Source of the DNA: Eulemur rufifrons
Taxonomy: Eukaryota > Chordata > Mammalia > Primates > Lemuridae
DNA length: 64,000 nt
Direction: 5' to 3'
Assembly (NCBI RefSeq): GCF_041146395.1
Contig: NC_090989.1
Span: 243,712,843-243,776,842, forward strand
Each line of letters starts with the position of its first letter. The stretch's first letter is position 1. The translations under genes and the position numbers were made by a program. Positions 44,200 to 56,124 of this stretch are shown one piece after another. Below the pieces are notes generated by a model, which did no database searches, was not told where the DNA came from, and saw nothing but the letters and a program-made list of their open reading frames with translations.

Positions 44200-44770
44200 T
44201 CCACTTTGCTTTGCTGTTGAAACATTAAGTGTAATCTGATGTGTCAATAGAGTCACCTCAGGTACTCAGAACCATTTTAATTCCTCTTACCGTCAAAACA
44301 TAGTGTCAATACTGACATGAATTGGCATTAAAAATATATGTGAAATCACCTGGAGAACAGCACTTTTTACTGATAGGAGGTCTCTTTAAAAGCAGTATCT
44401 GTCAAAGATTCAATTTGAACTCTTTTTTGGCTTTGAATTTTACAGAGAAGCCTTTTTTTTTTTTTCCCCTTAAAACCTGACCTGCTTTGCATCATTCAAA
44501 CCTATCAGTGGTGGAAAGAAGCTTTTCCTTTTTATCTGACCCCATGGGAGACGTTTTCCATTCCTAGTGTGCCCTGAAACGGATGTGCAAGATGACACAT
44601 AAGTGGATGACATCACTCATGACTGGCGATTAAATACTTCTCTGGGATTCATAAGATGTGCTCAAAGGAAAATGGAAAGAGGGAGGGGCGATGCTGAGAA
44701 TGCTCTTATACACTCCACCTGGGTGCATATTTTTACCACTCCACATAGAATTTTGGGGGGAATATGAATG
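44200..44770. other. Non-repeat block, candidate conserved enhancer
   Basis: Unique sequence with balanced composition. It includes 'acctatcagtggtggaaaga' and a CRE-like TGACATCA at 44608-44615, next to an AP-1-like 'ctcatgactgg'. It also includes 'tgctttgcatcattcaaacc'. No open frame longer than 60 codons crosses it. Conservation is inferred, not shown. Confidence 0.35.
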
Positions 44771-44960
44771 TACAAAATGAAAGTATGTAAATATAAAAGC
44801 CTTAGATTTTAATTTTGAGGGAATACAAACTTAAAAATATATATATATTTGTCATGACATTTCATATGAATTATAACATATAATACAAGATATATATATA
44901 AATATATGTGATGTGTAATATGTACAATATATGCAATATGCAACATATAAGTGTGTTCAC
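44771..44960. repeat. AT-rich low-complexity DNA with TA runs
   Basis: Several TA runs (for example 44838-44850) and degenerate ATATGT-type units. Confidence 0.8.
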
Positions 44961-45410
44961 TTTATAGCATGTGTATGTAGTGTTCCAGATCCACAAGAAA
45001 ATAGAAAACATAAGAAAAATATTTTATTTTTTGATAAATGCCATATTCTTTGCTAAGTGGCATGTAGAGATGACCTAAGTGATTTTTATATTTTATATTT
45101 TAATGTTATATTTAAAGAGGTAAAGTGATCTTTAGGCCATTATTTAGCAAATAATTCATTTATTAAGATGAGAGACCCATCGAATGTGTGCATATTGACA
45201 TTTTGGCACACATGGTTGGTTGTTTTATTTTCTTGTTTTGCAAAAATCTTTGGGGAATAAATGACCTGTTGAACAGAAAAGTGAACATTATTTCACTTCA
45301 ATTTTTGAAAGCAATAGATTCTATTGACAGAAGTGACCAGCTTTCTTTGCTGTTTGAAATCTGAGAGCTGGTCATTTTTTTTTTTATTCTGCTAATGTTA
45401 GCAAGTCTGG

Positions 45411-45413
<3 letters not shown>
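44961..45413. other. Unannotated AT-rich stretch
   Basis: No recognised family. Confidence 0.4.

Positions 45414-45445
<32 letters not shown>
45414..45445. repeat. (GT)16 microsatellite
   Basis: Uninterrupted GT dinucleotides. A second, interrupted GT patch lies at 45500-45523. The 100-codon plus and 66-codon minus frames run through these repeats and are artefacts. Confidence 0.97.
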
Positions 45446-45447
<2 letters not shown>

Positions 45448-45549
45448 TTGGCAGCAAATCACTCAGCTGACCTTTTTCATAATCAACTACAGTAAGTGGA
45501 GTGTGTGTGCATGTGTGTGTGCCTGCACTTTTGGTGTGATGGACAGTTT

Positions 45550-45980
45550 GCTTAAATATATGGGAAAAGTTAATCCCTCTGCCCCTGACCTTTGGCACAG
45601 GAACCTTGTGCTTCCAGTAGAAAGTGTGGTAAATGCCAAGTCCTTTGGGCAGAGAATGTTTGCATTAATGTTTTCTATGCTGGAGCCTGAGCCATAGATT
45701 TTCTGTCAGCTATTCTTTGCACTGCTGATATGGAACAGGTTGAGCTGTATATAGAATATAGTGCCTGTTGCCATCTGTTTTGCCACCCTGAATATTTTAA
45801 CCCCAGCTGGTGTATTAAAGGAGAAAGCCTTCAAGTCTCTATCATGCATGTGATTACCATGTAGTACCATAGATGAAAAAAGTCGTGCAGTTTAATGTGA
45901 TTGTCAAAGGGTCAGTTGTCATGTTAATTATCAAGAGCTCTGTGATCATAATATGACATGAAGAGGGAGGAGAATGGGCA
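45550..45980. other. Non-repeat block, candidate conserved DNA
   Basis: Unique-looking 430 bases with 'ccctgacctttggcacagga', containing a TGACCTTTG nuclear-receptor-like site near 45586, plus 'gtgattaccatgtagtacca' and 'agttgtcatgttaattatca'. No repeat landmarks. Confidence 0.35.
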
Positions 45981-46269
45981 TAGTACATATCAACCTTGTA
46001 AATATAGTTAGCTCTTGATTTTCGTGGAAACCTAGGGCTGTGACTCTAGTACAATACAGGCCTGGATGCTGCTCTGCATGTGCTGCTCTCTGTCTGGAAT
46101 GCCTCCACGCCATGAAGAGTCTGGATTATAGGGAATACCTATTCCAAACAGGGCAAGGCAGCCCTGGAGGAATGACCCTATCTTAGAAGATGGAACATGG
46201 AGCGTCTGGATTTAATAATTGAGAAGTCATCCTTGACTCCTTTGTCTCCTCCAGAGGGACACAAATTCA
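45981..46269. other. Spacer, possible L2 scrap
   Basis: 'ctgtctggaatgcctccacg' near 46091 resembles L2 'ctctgcctggaatgccctt'. The rest is unrecognised. Confidence 0.35.
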
Positions 46270-46805
46270 TTGATGCTAACATTTGAACATTCCCCAGATC
46301 AATTGTTTCCTCTCCATCTGGGTCTTCATTGCCTTTTGTCCCACTCATTTCTTGCCTAGATTATTTACCAGATTACTGGGAGATCTCTCTCCATTCCATT
46401 TTTCAGTTGATTTTTTAAAAAATGCAAATCTATCATGTATTTCAGACCTGCGTGTTGTCCTCAGATGCACCTTGCTCCCCCTCTTGCCATTCCACATACC
46501 CGTCTCTCTCCATTTCCTACACTCGTGCCTCTGAGTCATCTTTTAAATCCCAGGATACAGGTCACCTCCTCCCTGGAAGCTTCACTAATCTGATTTGAGT
46601 CCTTCTTTGGGCTCTCATGGCACCATGTACCTGTTTTGGTTATAGCCCTTTTCCTGATTTATTTCAGTTATTGCTTGACAATTGTCTTCACAATTCCTGC
46701 CTTCCAGAATGTATGCTCCTTGAGGTGAGGGACTATTTTGTTTTGTTTTGTATACCAGAGCCTGGCACAGAGTAGGTTCAGAATAAGTTTCTTAAATAAG
46801 AAGAT
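46270..46805 (+). repeat. L2 LINE copy with 3' end
   Basis: 'cttgcctagattatttacca', 'acaggtcacctcctccctgg', 'gtatgctccttgaggtgagg' and 'agagcctggcacagagtagg' are in consensus order. The 83-codon plus and 64-codon minus frames lie within it. Confidence 0.85.
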
Positions 46806-47554
46806 CAAATGATCATGAATTTTAGAGTAGACTATTATATAACAGGTAGCAGTCCTGGTAGATGATCAGTAAAATGGAGTGTTTATTTAGGAGGTGGTTG
46901 GTGACATACATTCATTCTCATAATTCCCTTCCCTGAACCTCTCTCACCCCTCATCTACACAAATCTTGGCATGATCACTCAAAATCAACTTGGGATAAAT
47001 AATCTACATTCTTGTATGCCACCTTCTTGACTCAATTATAATCCTTGGTGTTGGGAGAGAGAGGCCTTTCTTTCTTCTTCCTCTGATATCCAAGAGGAGA
47101 TGTCTTTGAATTATTCCTGGACTTTTCCCCACCTCATTCCTTACAGTTCCCCCGGGAGTAATAAAGAGGACTTATTGATGAGTTTGGAAATGGATTTAAG
47201 CATGCATAATTTATCTCACTGTCCTCCTTTTTCTCTTGGAACATAGCTACATATCAGAGTATACATTCCACTCTGCTACCTCATGTCTTAAATCTTACAG
47301 GGCAGGCCTCACACAGGGAAGCCTGTTGTAGTCTGGTACTGCCTATAACTGGATAGATAAGACAGTCTAATTCTGATAGGAATCCACATTTACCAAACGT
47401 ATAAATCATATTCTCCAATATCAGGTTTATCAGTATAAAAGCTGATAGATTGCTATCCCAGCTGTCTTACTCTTTTATTATATTTTGTATTTGTTTCCCA
47501 GAACTCAAGTGGAGAAGAAGAATGTTTTTACTAGGTTAACTCAGTTCAACACAT
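46806..47554. other. Unannotated stretch
   Basis: No recognised family. Confidence 0.4.
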
Positions 47555-47640
47555 AGAATTTGAGAGCTAGAAGAAATCTTAGCTCTGCTCCAAACTTACT
47601 ACTCTTTGAAAATTTCACTTCTGCCTCCTGAAGACCAGTG
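47555..47640 (+). repeat. Possible CR1/L3 LINE scrap
   Basis: 'catagaatttgagagctaga' followed by 'agaaatcttag' resembles the CR1/L3 phrase 'atagaatcttagagctggaa ... ggaccttag'. Confidence 0.35.
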
Positions 47641-47939
47641 GATCACTTAGAGTTATGTAGAGTCAACCATAACTGGAAAAATTAATTAGACTCATGTCTG
47701 AACAATTACCATTCTGGAATGTGGGCATTGGCAGAATATAAGTGTAAAATTGAAGCAAGAAGGCCACAGCCTTCTTACAGCCAGTTAAGCAAGAAGGAAT
47801 AAAGATGTCCCTATGTGTGGGAAGGATAAGAAGAGAACAAATATGGAGATAAAATAGGTTGTAGAGATCAGTAATCCAAGAAAGAAAATTTAGCAATAAG
47901 AGCTCAGAAATCTAGGGAAGGAATTTGGAATAAAGGCCT
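47641..47939. other. Unannotated spacer
   Basis: A 77-codon minus frame (47663-47896) without a domain. Confidence 0.4.
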
Positions 47940-48180
47940 CCAGAAGCATGATGGAGGATATCTTATATGTCATCGAGTCTAACTATACATTAATTATTTA
48001 AATCATGCTCTAAATATTGTCATTCTACAATATCAGTTCCCCACAGTATCCACCATCTTCCAGGGACAGAACCCTCACTACTTATAATCTCACTTTGTTC
48101 ATTCCATCTTGGGATATCCCTAACTATTCTGCTTTGAGTGCAATCAATTTCTTTTGATCTTTAACTATGATATCACTAAC
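47940..48180 (+). repeat. CR1/L3 LINE fragment
   Basis: 'atatgtcatcgagtctaact', 'gttccccacagtatccacca' and 'tttgttcattccatcttggg' match the CR1/L3 3' UTR order of a 'gatcatc.agtccaac' block, a 'gactccacca' block and a 'cctgttccattg' block. Confidence 0.6.
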
Positions 48181-48189
48181 TTTGATAAA

Positions 48190-48900
48190 CTAAGTCATGG
48201 AATTTTATGGCTGAAAAGGACATAAAATGATCTTTTTTTCTTCCACACTACCTAGAATCAGAAATATTATCCTAAGGACACATGTATGATTTGATTATCC
48301 CATAGTGGGAACGGCCTTAAAAGGGAATTTGTTCTGGTACTTGCCTGTGTTGGAAAACATGGCTCCATATTTACTAGGTGAAGATCCTTGTCTTTGGCAG
48401 ACATTCACCAATTTGCTTGGTCAATATTAAACAAGAAGTTAAGTCCTTCAGTCATCTGGAGATCACTTTTGCAGTTGACTCATACTGGCAGGTACCATGG
48501 TTGTGCATTCTGCTTAGAGCCAGCTGTTCTGTTGGAGCATAACTGAGGCATTCCTATGGTCATAGTAGGTGGCTTGTACTACTTACAGGGAAATATTTTT
48601 CAGACTTGTCCCTAGGACTCCCCACAAAAAGAATGTCTATATATCTCATGGTCTGTGGTGGACACTCTTGAGACTCTATCAAACACTTATTCAAATGCTT
48701 TAACAGTCCAATGACAAGAAATCTTCTTGTGGAAACATCTTATCTGTATGATCTTTCTATCTGCTATAATGGAGAAGTAGATGGCCTTTTGTTCTAGAGG
48801 GAATTCTGGTTAAATGATTCAACATTTTTAATAGGAAAGATATCAATCATATCACTTTCTTATTTTCCAAAACGTAGATTTCGTTTATTTTATATTTAAT
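48190..48900 (+). repeat. Possible second CR1/L3 LINE fragment
   Basis: Begins 'catggaattttatggctgaa' and 'aaggacataaaatgatc', like a fresh CR1/L3 start. Later 'gatggccttttgttctagag' fits the 'ttggtcctagttctgccct' region. The middle is unreadable. Confidence 0.4.
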
Positions 48901-49913
48901 CTTTTTAAATGCATTGCTTCATCCACTCAAAGGCCAATGATGTGAAAAATTCCAGTGATGTTATAGCTCCCACTCTCTGATGTTCATTTCTACTATTTCC
49001 TTGTCATAATTTATGACAAACTTCTGCTTACTCTCATCCTTTCTTTATTGCTGATCCTTCTTTGGAGTGCCTTGGGTCTCTTTCTTCTCTTTTCCCCTTT
49101 TGGATAAGTTTCCACTTTAGCTCTCTGTCTCTGAGCTCATTTGCTACTAGACTTCTGGTTCTCTGGATTGGAATCACGTATAAGGCACATGGCAGCTTAT
49201 TGCCCTTGCCAGAGAGAGGAGTTTGACAGAACCTCAATCTGTTACAGAAGTCATCATTACTGACTTGGGAATTCTTCATTTCTTACCAAATGCCTTCTTG
49301 AAGGAAGTGATATACAAGGGACTCTTGTATAAAGATTATACTATTATCCACTTCTATCTACTATACTACTATATATGAATTGCTTTCATTTTCCCTATAT
49401 TAGACCACCAGGTGTCTATATACTTGGAGTAATACACTTGTCTATATACTTGTCTTTGTACAGAGGTATCTTGAAGGAGTTACACTTTAAAGTTACGCTC
49501 TCCATTTTGACTGAGACCCATTGCAAGTTATTGTAGGTTATTTCTTGATCTATCCTGGACTTGTCTTATAAAACTTTTCCATTTTTCCATATTTTCCATT
49601 TATCACTTCCTATGTTATATATAAAGCTTCAGAAACATGTGACTTTTAGAATTTAACAGAGGAAAATACTCTCTGTTTCCATGTATGCTTTTTCTTTTCT
49701 ATTATGAGAAATTCACATTTCCAATATGTACCTCATTACATTCCAATTTATTTTACTCTGGTTGCCAGGAAGCTCAGGGCAAAATGTAATGGTTAAATAT
49801 AGCATCTAATTTTATAGCTAGTACAAATACATTGCCCCTCTTATCTGAGTTTTCTATTTATTAATATATTTTATTAGGTTGTTTTGTGCTTGTATTTGTG
49901 TTTGTATGCTGAT
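48901..49913. other. Unannotated stretch
   Basis: About 1 kb, no recognised repeat. The 81-codon minus frame 49034-49279 is charged and domain-free, with no exon context. Confidence 0.4.
49405..49416 (+). promoter_or_regulatory. CTCF-core-like motif
   Basis: CCACCAGGTGTC differs at one position from the common CTCF core CCACCAGGTGGC. Flanks match the longer consensus only partly, so occupancy is uncertain. Confidence 0.25.
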
Positions 49914-50384
49914 TGTTTTAGTTTGTTTTGTGTTGCTATAATAGAATACCTGAGACTGGGTAATTTATAAAGAAAAAAGGTTTATTTAGCTCACGGTTCT
50001 GCAGGTTGGAGAGTTCAAGAGTATGGCCTTGGCTTCTGATTAAGGCTTTTGTGCTGCATCATAACATGGTGGAGGAGATCAAAGGGAAAGCGAATGGCAG
50101 AGGTCAAAGTAGAAGCAAAAATATGGAAAGAGAGAGAACTCAAGGGGCGTACTGGCTTTATAACAAACCACTCTTGGTAGGACTAATCCATTCTAGTAAG
50201 AACTAATCCTGTCTTGCTGCAGTGAGAACCCACTCATTATCTTGTTAACAGCACTAAGCCTTCATAAAGAATCTGCCTCCAAATACCTCCCACTGGGCCC
50301 TGCCTCCCAACACCACCACATTGGGGATCAGGTTTCAACATGACTTTTGGTGGAGACAAAACAAACTATATCCAAACCATAGCA
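49914..50384 (-). mobile_element. MaLR (MST/MLT1A-like) solo LTR
   Basis: 'tttgttttgtgttgctataa', 'cctgagactgggtaatttat', 'ggctttataacaaaccactc', 'cctcccactgggccctgcct' and 'acaccaccacattggggatc' define it. It ends 'ccaaaccatagca' and is the same class as the LTR at 33033-33471. Confidence 0.92.
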
Positions 50385-51139
50385 CCAATAATCTCAAATT
50401 CATTTTTTTGAGTCAAGAGACATATGTAGACTTATAACACCTTCCCTGAACAGCCCTGTTTCTTGTTTGGGAAAGATGTGGTAGAGCCCTTGGATACTGG
50501 TGGTGTACATGGCATGCCATTAGATCCTCTAAGTCATGTCCAAACCAAGCCCAATAAACAAAAAGTTGCCCCTTTCTTCAGTTCTAGTGCTTTATTGTTG
50601 AGGAAAAAATCTTCTTCTACAAAGTATGGGGTCTTTAAGGACAAATAAGTTTACACAGGCCATTGGAGGTTGGGGAATGTACAAATTGGGTGACCAGGAA
50701 ATGCTTTATGGCAAGAATTCCACTTAGCATGGGATCCAAACTATGGATAGATTTGAGTACCTAATACAGAGAAATGAGGGCAATGTCATACTGGTAAAAC
50801 TGGTCGCCCTACCCCTCTGCAAAGGCCTGATTTATAGTGTTTGCCAGTTTCCATGGTGTAAATACTTCTACCATGGCCAATGTCAAGCTGTGAGTGATTT
50901 AACAGCTGGCTTGCAAAGTTATTGAACATTGAAAAATTAACTGTCATAAGTCTGTGTGAATCCAGTTTAGCATACCACTAGATGAAGGCTTTATAAGGAT
51001 GTGATACTGTGAGCAAGAGTTCAGATTTTGGTGGTCTTGCTTAAGGAACAGAAAACAGTCCAGACTGGCTGCATCAGGAGGTTGGGAGATGATGACAACA
51101 TATAAGATTTAATTTGGGGCAGAATTTGGAGGTCTTTGC
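50385..51139. other. Unannotated stretch
   Basis: No repeat recognised. Short plus frames of 60-61 codons have no domain. Confidence 0.4.
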
Positions 51140-51378
51140 TGTGCACCTGGGCTTTATTCTTTAGTGGGAAGCTGTTGAGTACTTTTTAATAGAGGAATGA
51201 CAGGATGAAATTAATATTATTTTATGAAGATTGACCTGTTAATAGTTATATGTTGGGTGATTTTAAGGGAGTAGAGGGGAACAGAGAAGGTAGGAGTTAG
51301 ATGTGAAGTGGTAAGGGACCAGATTTAGGGCAGAAGTGCTAGTGTGTGAAGGGAAGATAGGAGGAAGGGAGGACAGTG
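51140..51378 (-). repeat. L2 LINE fragment, antisense
   Basis: 'cacctgggctttattcttta', 'gtgggaagctgttgagtact' and 'agaggaatgacaggatgaaa' follow reversed L2. The right part is A/G-rich and less certain. Confidence 0.6.
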
Positions 51379-51384
51379 GGGACA

Positions 51385-51785
51385 TACATCTCAGCTCACA
51401 TGGCCTCAGCTGGATTTGCTTGAAATTTTGGATTGGAATCAAGTGAGGGCTCACTTACATGTTTGGGGCTTGCTGTTGGCTGTTACTAGAACTTTTAGCA
51501 GGGCTGTGGAGAGAACACCTATACAAAGTCTTTCCATGTGGCTGCTTGGCTTTATTACAATATAATGGCAGGGTTCCAAAAGCAAAAATCCAAGGGAGAG
51601 AGCCAGATAAAAACCACATTGCCTTCTACAACCCAGCCTTGAGAATCACATGATGTCTCTTCTGCTGCATTCTATTCATTGAGTCCATCACAGAAGTACA
51701 CCTAGTTTTAAGGGGAGGGAAATTAAGACCCCCACCTATTGATGGGGAATAGCAAGGCTCTGAAAGACCATGTGAGAGTGTCACA
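51385..51785 (-). mobile_element. MaLR (MLT1-type) solo LTR, partial
   Basis: 'ggcttgctgttggctgttac', 'ctttccatgtggctgcttgg', 'tgctgcattctattcattga' and 'cacctattgatggggaatag' match the LTR type at 22783-23425. The left end is degraded or missing. Confidence 0.7.
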
Positions 51786-52074
51786 TAGGAGTTTCTCAGT
51801 AAGTGATTACTGTTATTATACGGGTTTAAATGCCTGCAAGGAAACAGTTTTCCTCTGAAATATGGTGATTATTTCAGTAAATGCCTGGTATGGGTTCAGT
51901 AACAGTGGTTGTACAGCACTTATAAAGTGAATGGTAGGATTACTATTTGGTGCTATTGCACTAGACCAAAGACAGTTCCACTCTCTGAGAAAGGGGAATA
52001 AGATCTTACCTTTATAATGAGGCTGTTTTTATATTAACTGGGGAAAAGTGACATCATAATTATTAAAAACTCTT
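51786..52074. other. Unannotated spacer
   Basis: No recognised element. Confidence 0.4.
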
Positions 52075-52272
52075 ACTGAAAGCTTATCACTGGACTCAGT
52101 AAGTCATTTTTATACATGATCTCATTTAACACAAATAAAACTAGGCAATATTATTAGCCTCATTTATAAAAGGTAAAACAGAGGTTCTGAGATGTGAGAT
52201 GATTTGCCTGGGATCACATTGTTGAGTAATGAAACCTGAATTCAAATCTAGACCTGTGCTCTTCATCTTTTT
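52075..52272 (-). repeat. MIR SINE
   Basis: 'catgatctcatttaacacaa', 'ggtaaaacagaggttctgag', 'gatttgcctgggatcacatt' and 'gaaacctgaattcaaatcta' in reversed MIR order. Confidence 0.8.
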
Positions 52273-53405
52273 CATGAGGTATCTTGTATCACTTTTCCAT
52301 GAGGTAGAAAAAGAACTAGAATAGAACTAGAGCCTTCATTTTAACTGCAAAGAAATAAGTGTCTAGGAGTGAGACTGCTGGTGTTGCACATGAGATGATA
52401 CAATGTGGCAGTGGAGAGGGATTCCAAAAGTGACAGATTTAGGCAAATGCCCTGGAAACTTCCCTGTCCTTTGGATTAAAATGTAGGTTTCAAATTAGAA
52501 TATGGAATGAGGTCGATCCATAAGATCTTGAAGACATGATTGCGGAAGAGTATAACCATCTTCACACATCTGTTTTAGCACTAACAATATTAAATGTTAA
52601 AAATTTGCTTATATATCTGCTTCTCCTAGTAGGCTCTGTGCTTTTGGCAAAATGTAGTATGTAGTAGATTGTCAATCTATGTCTATAAAACTAAATAGTT
52701 TTATACTGCACACTACCCTTTGACTCTGTTTATTTCCATTTCATTTCCAAATGTAAAACTTCTTCAAAGTTTCAGTGTGTTTTAGTGTTTCCAAGTGGAA
52801 CCAATGCATGAGATACTTCTCTCTTTTATCATTCTTAGTCCAATGAATGAAAGAGGGAGAAGCACATCCATGAATGCCTATTTCTTGGTTGTAACAATAC
52901 TGATGGGAAAAGGAAGATAAATCACAGGGCATTGGAGGCAATACTCTGTTATGGTTCTTAGAGAAAGTAATAATCCTTGTCCATAATGCTATATAGGTAT
53001 CCCTCTGCAATATGAATTTGGAAAGAAGAGTTCAGTATTTCATCTGAACAGTTAGAAAATTGTTAGAAACTTTATGACTTCATATTCTTTGAAGTAACCA
53101 ATTTATTGTATTGTTGTGACATTTTATCTGTTTTTATATTTTGACATTTATGTGATTAGCACCTCTCATGATGGCTGAAATTACACATAGACTAAGAGGA
53201 CTCGGGTGTAACAAAGATATTTTCCAATTTTTCTGGAGATTAATTTCTCCCTCTCAAATCTACAAAAGTAAACTCAAACTTAGTTTGATTTTGTACCCCA
53301 AAATCTTTTCTAAGCTATAATTAGAGATGAAAATTAAGATATCAATGAAAAATACACTCTGATTCATGACTTCTGAAAGAGGAGTTCTTTTCCCCAGGCT
53401 GCTTC
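52273..53405. other. Unannotated stretch
   Basis: About 1.1 kb with no recognised repeat. The 89-codon minus frame 52741-53010 has no domain and no splice context. Confidence 0.4.
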
Positions 53406-53420
53406 TGAGTTCCTTTCTTT

Positions 53421-53761
<341 letters not shown>

Positions 53762-53779
53762 TATGAGTTACTTTCTTTA

Positions 53780-54069
53780 GAGGAAGCAGTAGGTGAGGGT
53801 GACAATTTCTCAACTAATGGCAACTTCTAAGAGAAGAATTGTATTCAGGAAAATGTTTAAGATTGAAGCACATTAGAGAAAAGGCATCACATCAATACAA
53901 GATGTGATTCAAATCAATCCACTACCCAGTTTTTAAATGTTAAATCCTAATGTTTCAAGGTTGGAGTTCTACTACATTATGCTATTTACAGAGTGGATAT
54001 AAACCCTACAAATCGGAATTTCACTTAAAGATGTCACCTTCCTTTGGGAAAACACAGGGATTGGCATTT
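53780..54069. other. Unannotated spacer
   Basis: Nothing recognised. Confidence 0.4.
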
Positions 54070-54276
54070 TAATGAGCATTTACAAGCCAAGTGCCTGATA
54101 GATTATGTGTTTGTGCTATTTTTTTAATCCTCACAAGTCTCTGATGAAGGTATTGTTATACCTATTTTTTAGAGGAGGAAGCTGAAGCTGAGATTCACTA
54201 CCTTGTTTAGGGACACATAAAACATAAATTGAAGAGCCACAAATGGAATGCAGGTCATCCTAAATCAATGCCTCTC
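54070..54276 (-). repeat. MIR SINE
   Basis: 'taatgagcatttacaagcca', 'ttaatcctcacaagtctctg', 'gaggaggaagctgaagctga' and 'gccacaaatggaatgcaggt' give the reversed MIR order. Confidence 0.78.
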
Positions 54277-54529
54277 CAACTTTTTCTTTGTTTCTCTTTT
54301 TTTAAACCCAGGAGAGTCCAATGGCCCCATGACCATTTTTCTTTCTCTTCTTAGTTATGAAACATTGTACTTTATTTCTACCACTCTAGCATATTATTCC
54401 TGGCTTTTTTTCTTTCTTTTTAAATAAATCAGCCAAAGGAGTTCTAAAAAATTTTCAATATTGGAAAATATATTTTACTCATATTTCATTAAACCTATGA
54501 TGCCGTTGATTGAAAGACACACCATTGGA
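54277..54529. other. Unannotated spacer
   Basis: T-rich, no recognised element. Confidence 0.4.
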
Positions 54530-54960
54530 CTATGTTCTACTAAGAAAAAAAAATGCTATCAATTAAACTATGACATAATGCCTTAAAAATAGTCCTGCAT
54601 GACGCATGAATCAGTCACATCACCACTTACTGTCTTTCATCAATTCCAAGAGATTTAGCAATTTCTTTTGTTTTTAGTTCCTCTGCTTGGCAGGTGATAG
54701 GCAATCCTTTTTGTATGCATCTTAATGACAAAACCTAACACAGCTTCATCTACTTCTGGGTATTTTCTTTTCTTACGTTCTTTAAAACACATGATTATTG
54801 TTTTGGAAGAAAATAAGGGGATCTAGTCGTTCCTGAAATGATGAATATTTGATTCGCTAAAGTCAAAATGTATTCCCCCCTCTCTATTTCCGTATATTTT
54901 TGTGTGTGTAATGACTTCTGCTTCAATGCCGAATCACAGTGCAGTCTTTTAGAAGACATT
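54530..54960 (-). pseudogene. Decayed pogo/Tigger-type transposase relic
   Basis: Read on the minus strand, an ATG at 54959-54957 opens with 'MSSKRLHCDSALK', like N-termini of pogo/Tigger transposases ('MSSKR..D...K'). Further on, one frame gives 'KKRKYPEVDEAV' (about 54785-54745) and another gives 'QAEELKTKEIAKSLGID'. Both fit the CENP-B-type DNA-binding domain (PEVDEAL ... KA.E.AKSLGI). Frameshifts and stops separate the pieces. No catalytic DDE region was recognised, so this is an N-terminal remnant. A domesticated gene is unlikely given the breaks. Confidence 0.55.
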
Positions 54961-55729
54961 TTAAATAGCAATTAAACTCAACACTTGTGGCACCAAAAAT
55001 ATTCAAAACTCAATGGAATTGATGACAATGTGAATATAATCAAGGCAATGACAACCACATCAAAACTGCCACCTGGCCAGCAGTGATTATAACATGACAC
55101 TGAATCTAAGATTCATCCCAATTTCAGAAATATTAAAATGTGAAAACTATACTTCTTAGAATCAATGAAATAAAGAAATATTAAATATGCTTTTTGATAG
55201 TCTTTGGTTTCTGCATCTCAGATTCAGACCAGGTCCCATTCTTTTATTCTTGAGGCATCCCTCCCCTGATACCTCTCATCCTACAGAGAAATATTACTGT
55301 ATACTGTGCCTCTAGCTACAAAGATAAGTTTCTTCCTCTACTCCAGGCTGCATTTTAGCATTTACCCCAAGGCCTGATATAAATGGACAGAAAATTAAAT
55401 TTTTCTTTTTCCTCTCAGGGAGAAGAAACCTAACTACATTTCCAACTTACAGTAGTGTACATTGCCCGTTTCCATTGTACTGGGGTCATGTGTAGCCCTT
55501 TGCTGATAGATGGAGTGAGCATAAAGGGATTTAATTCACATTGGTTGATAGTCATCACTAAACTTTTCAAAGAACTTGATAATTTGTTTATAAGAATTAT
55601 TTTCCATTATTAAACATATCTTTTGGAAACATTTTTACATAACTAATGAACACTGTTTTTTTACTCTGAGAAAAGTATGTAGTAGCTGATTTTTGGCTTT
55701 TATTGAAAATTCATTTTTTTCCCTCTATT
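54961..55729. other. Unannotated stretch, may include transposon flank
   Basis: No terminal inverted repeat was found for the adjacent transposase relic. The remainder is unrecognised AT-rich DNA. Confidence 0.35.
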
Positions 55730-56122
55730 CACAGTTTTTTCATTGAAATGTAATATGTGCATACTATACCAATCCAAACAATATATAGGCAAAAGTGAAA
55801 TTGATCATCTCTTACTTTCTCTTTCTAATCCCATTCCCTAATGTAACCACTGTAAATTACTATTTAATTTGCTAATAAAAATAAATGCAATAGATATATT
55901 TCATATGTAAAATAGACACACACACACACACACACACACACACCCCTACTGAAGATAAAGAAACATGGGGCCCTACCATAGAGCTGCTATTTTTTCTTAA
56001 TAGGCTGTTGTGTACTTATTTTGAAGTTAATGTATAACAATCCATATTCTTTTAATAGCTGCTTAATATTTCATAGTATTAATATGTCAAGATTTAGAAA
56101 ACCATTTCCTCATGTGTGGATA
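55730..56122 (-). mobile_element. L1M 3' region, first part of a split copy
   Basis: 'cattgaaatgtaatatgtgc', 'atgtaaccactgtaaattac', 'agctgcttaatatttcatag' and 'tagaaaaccatttcctcatg' correspond to reversed L1M 3' sequence. It is interrupted by the LTR at 56125-56441. Confidence 0.65.
55916..55943. repeat. (AC)14 microsatellite
   Basis: 28 bases of pure AC inside the L1M fragment. Confidence 0.97.
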
Positions 56123-56124
56123 TC

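Noticed and set aside
45395..45697. 100-codon plus-strand frame
   Set aside because: Its N-terminal third is a read-through of the (GT)16 microsatellite; the rest has no recognisable domain.
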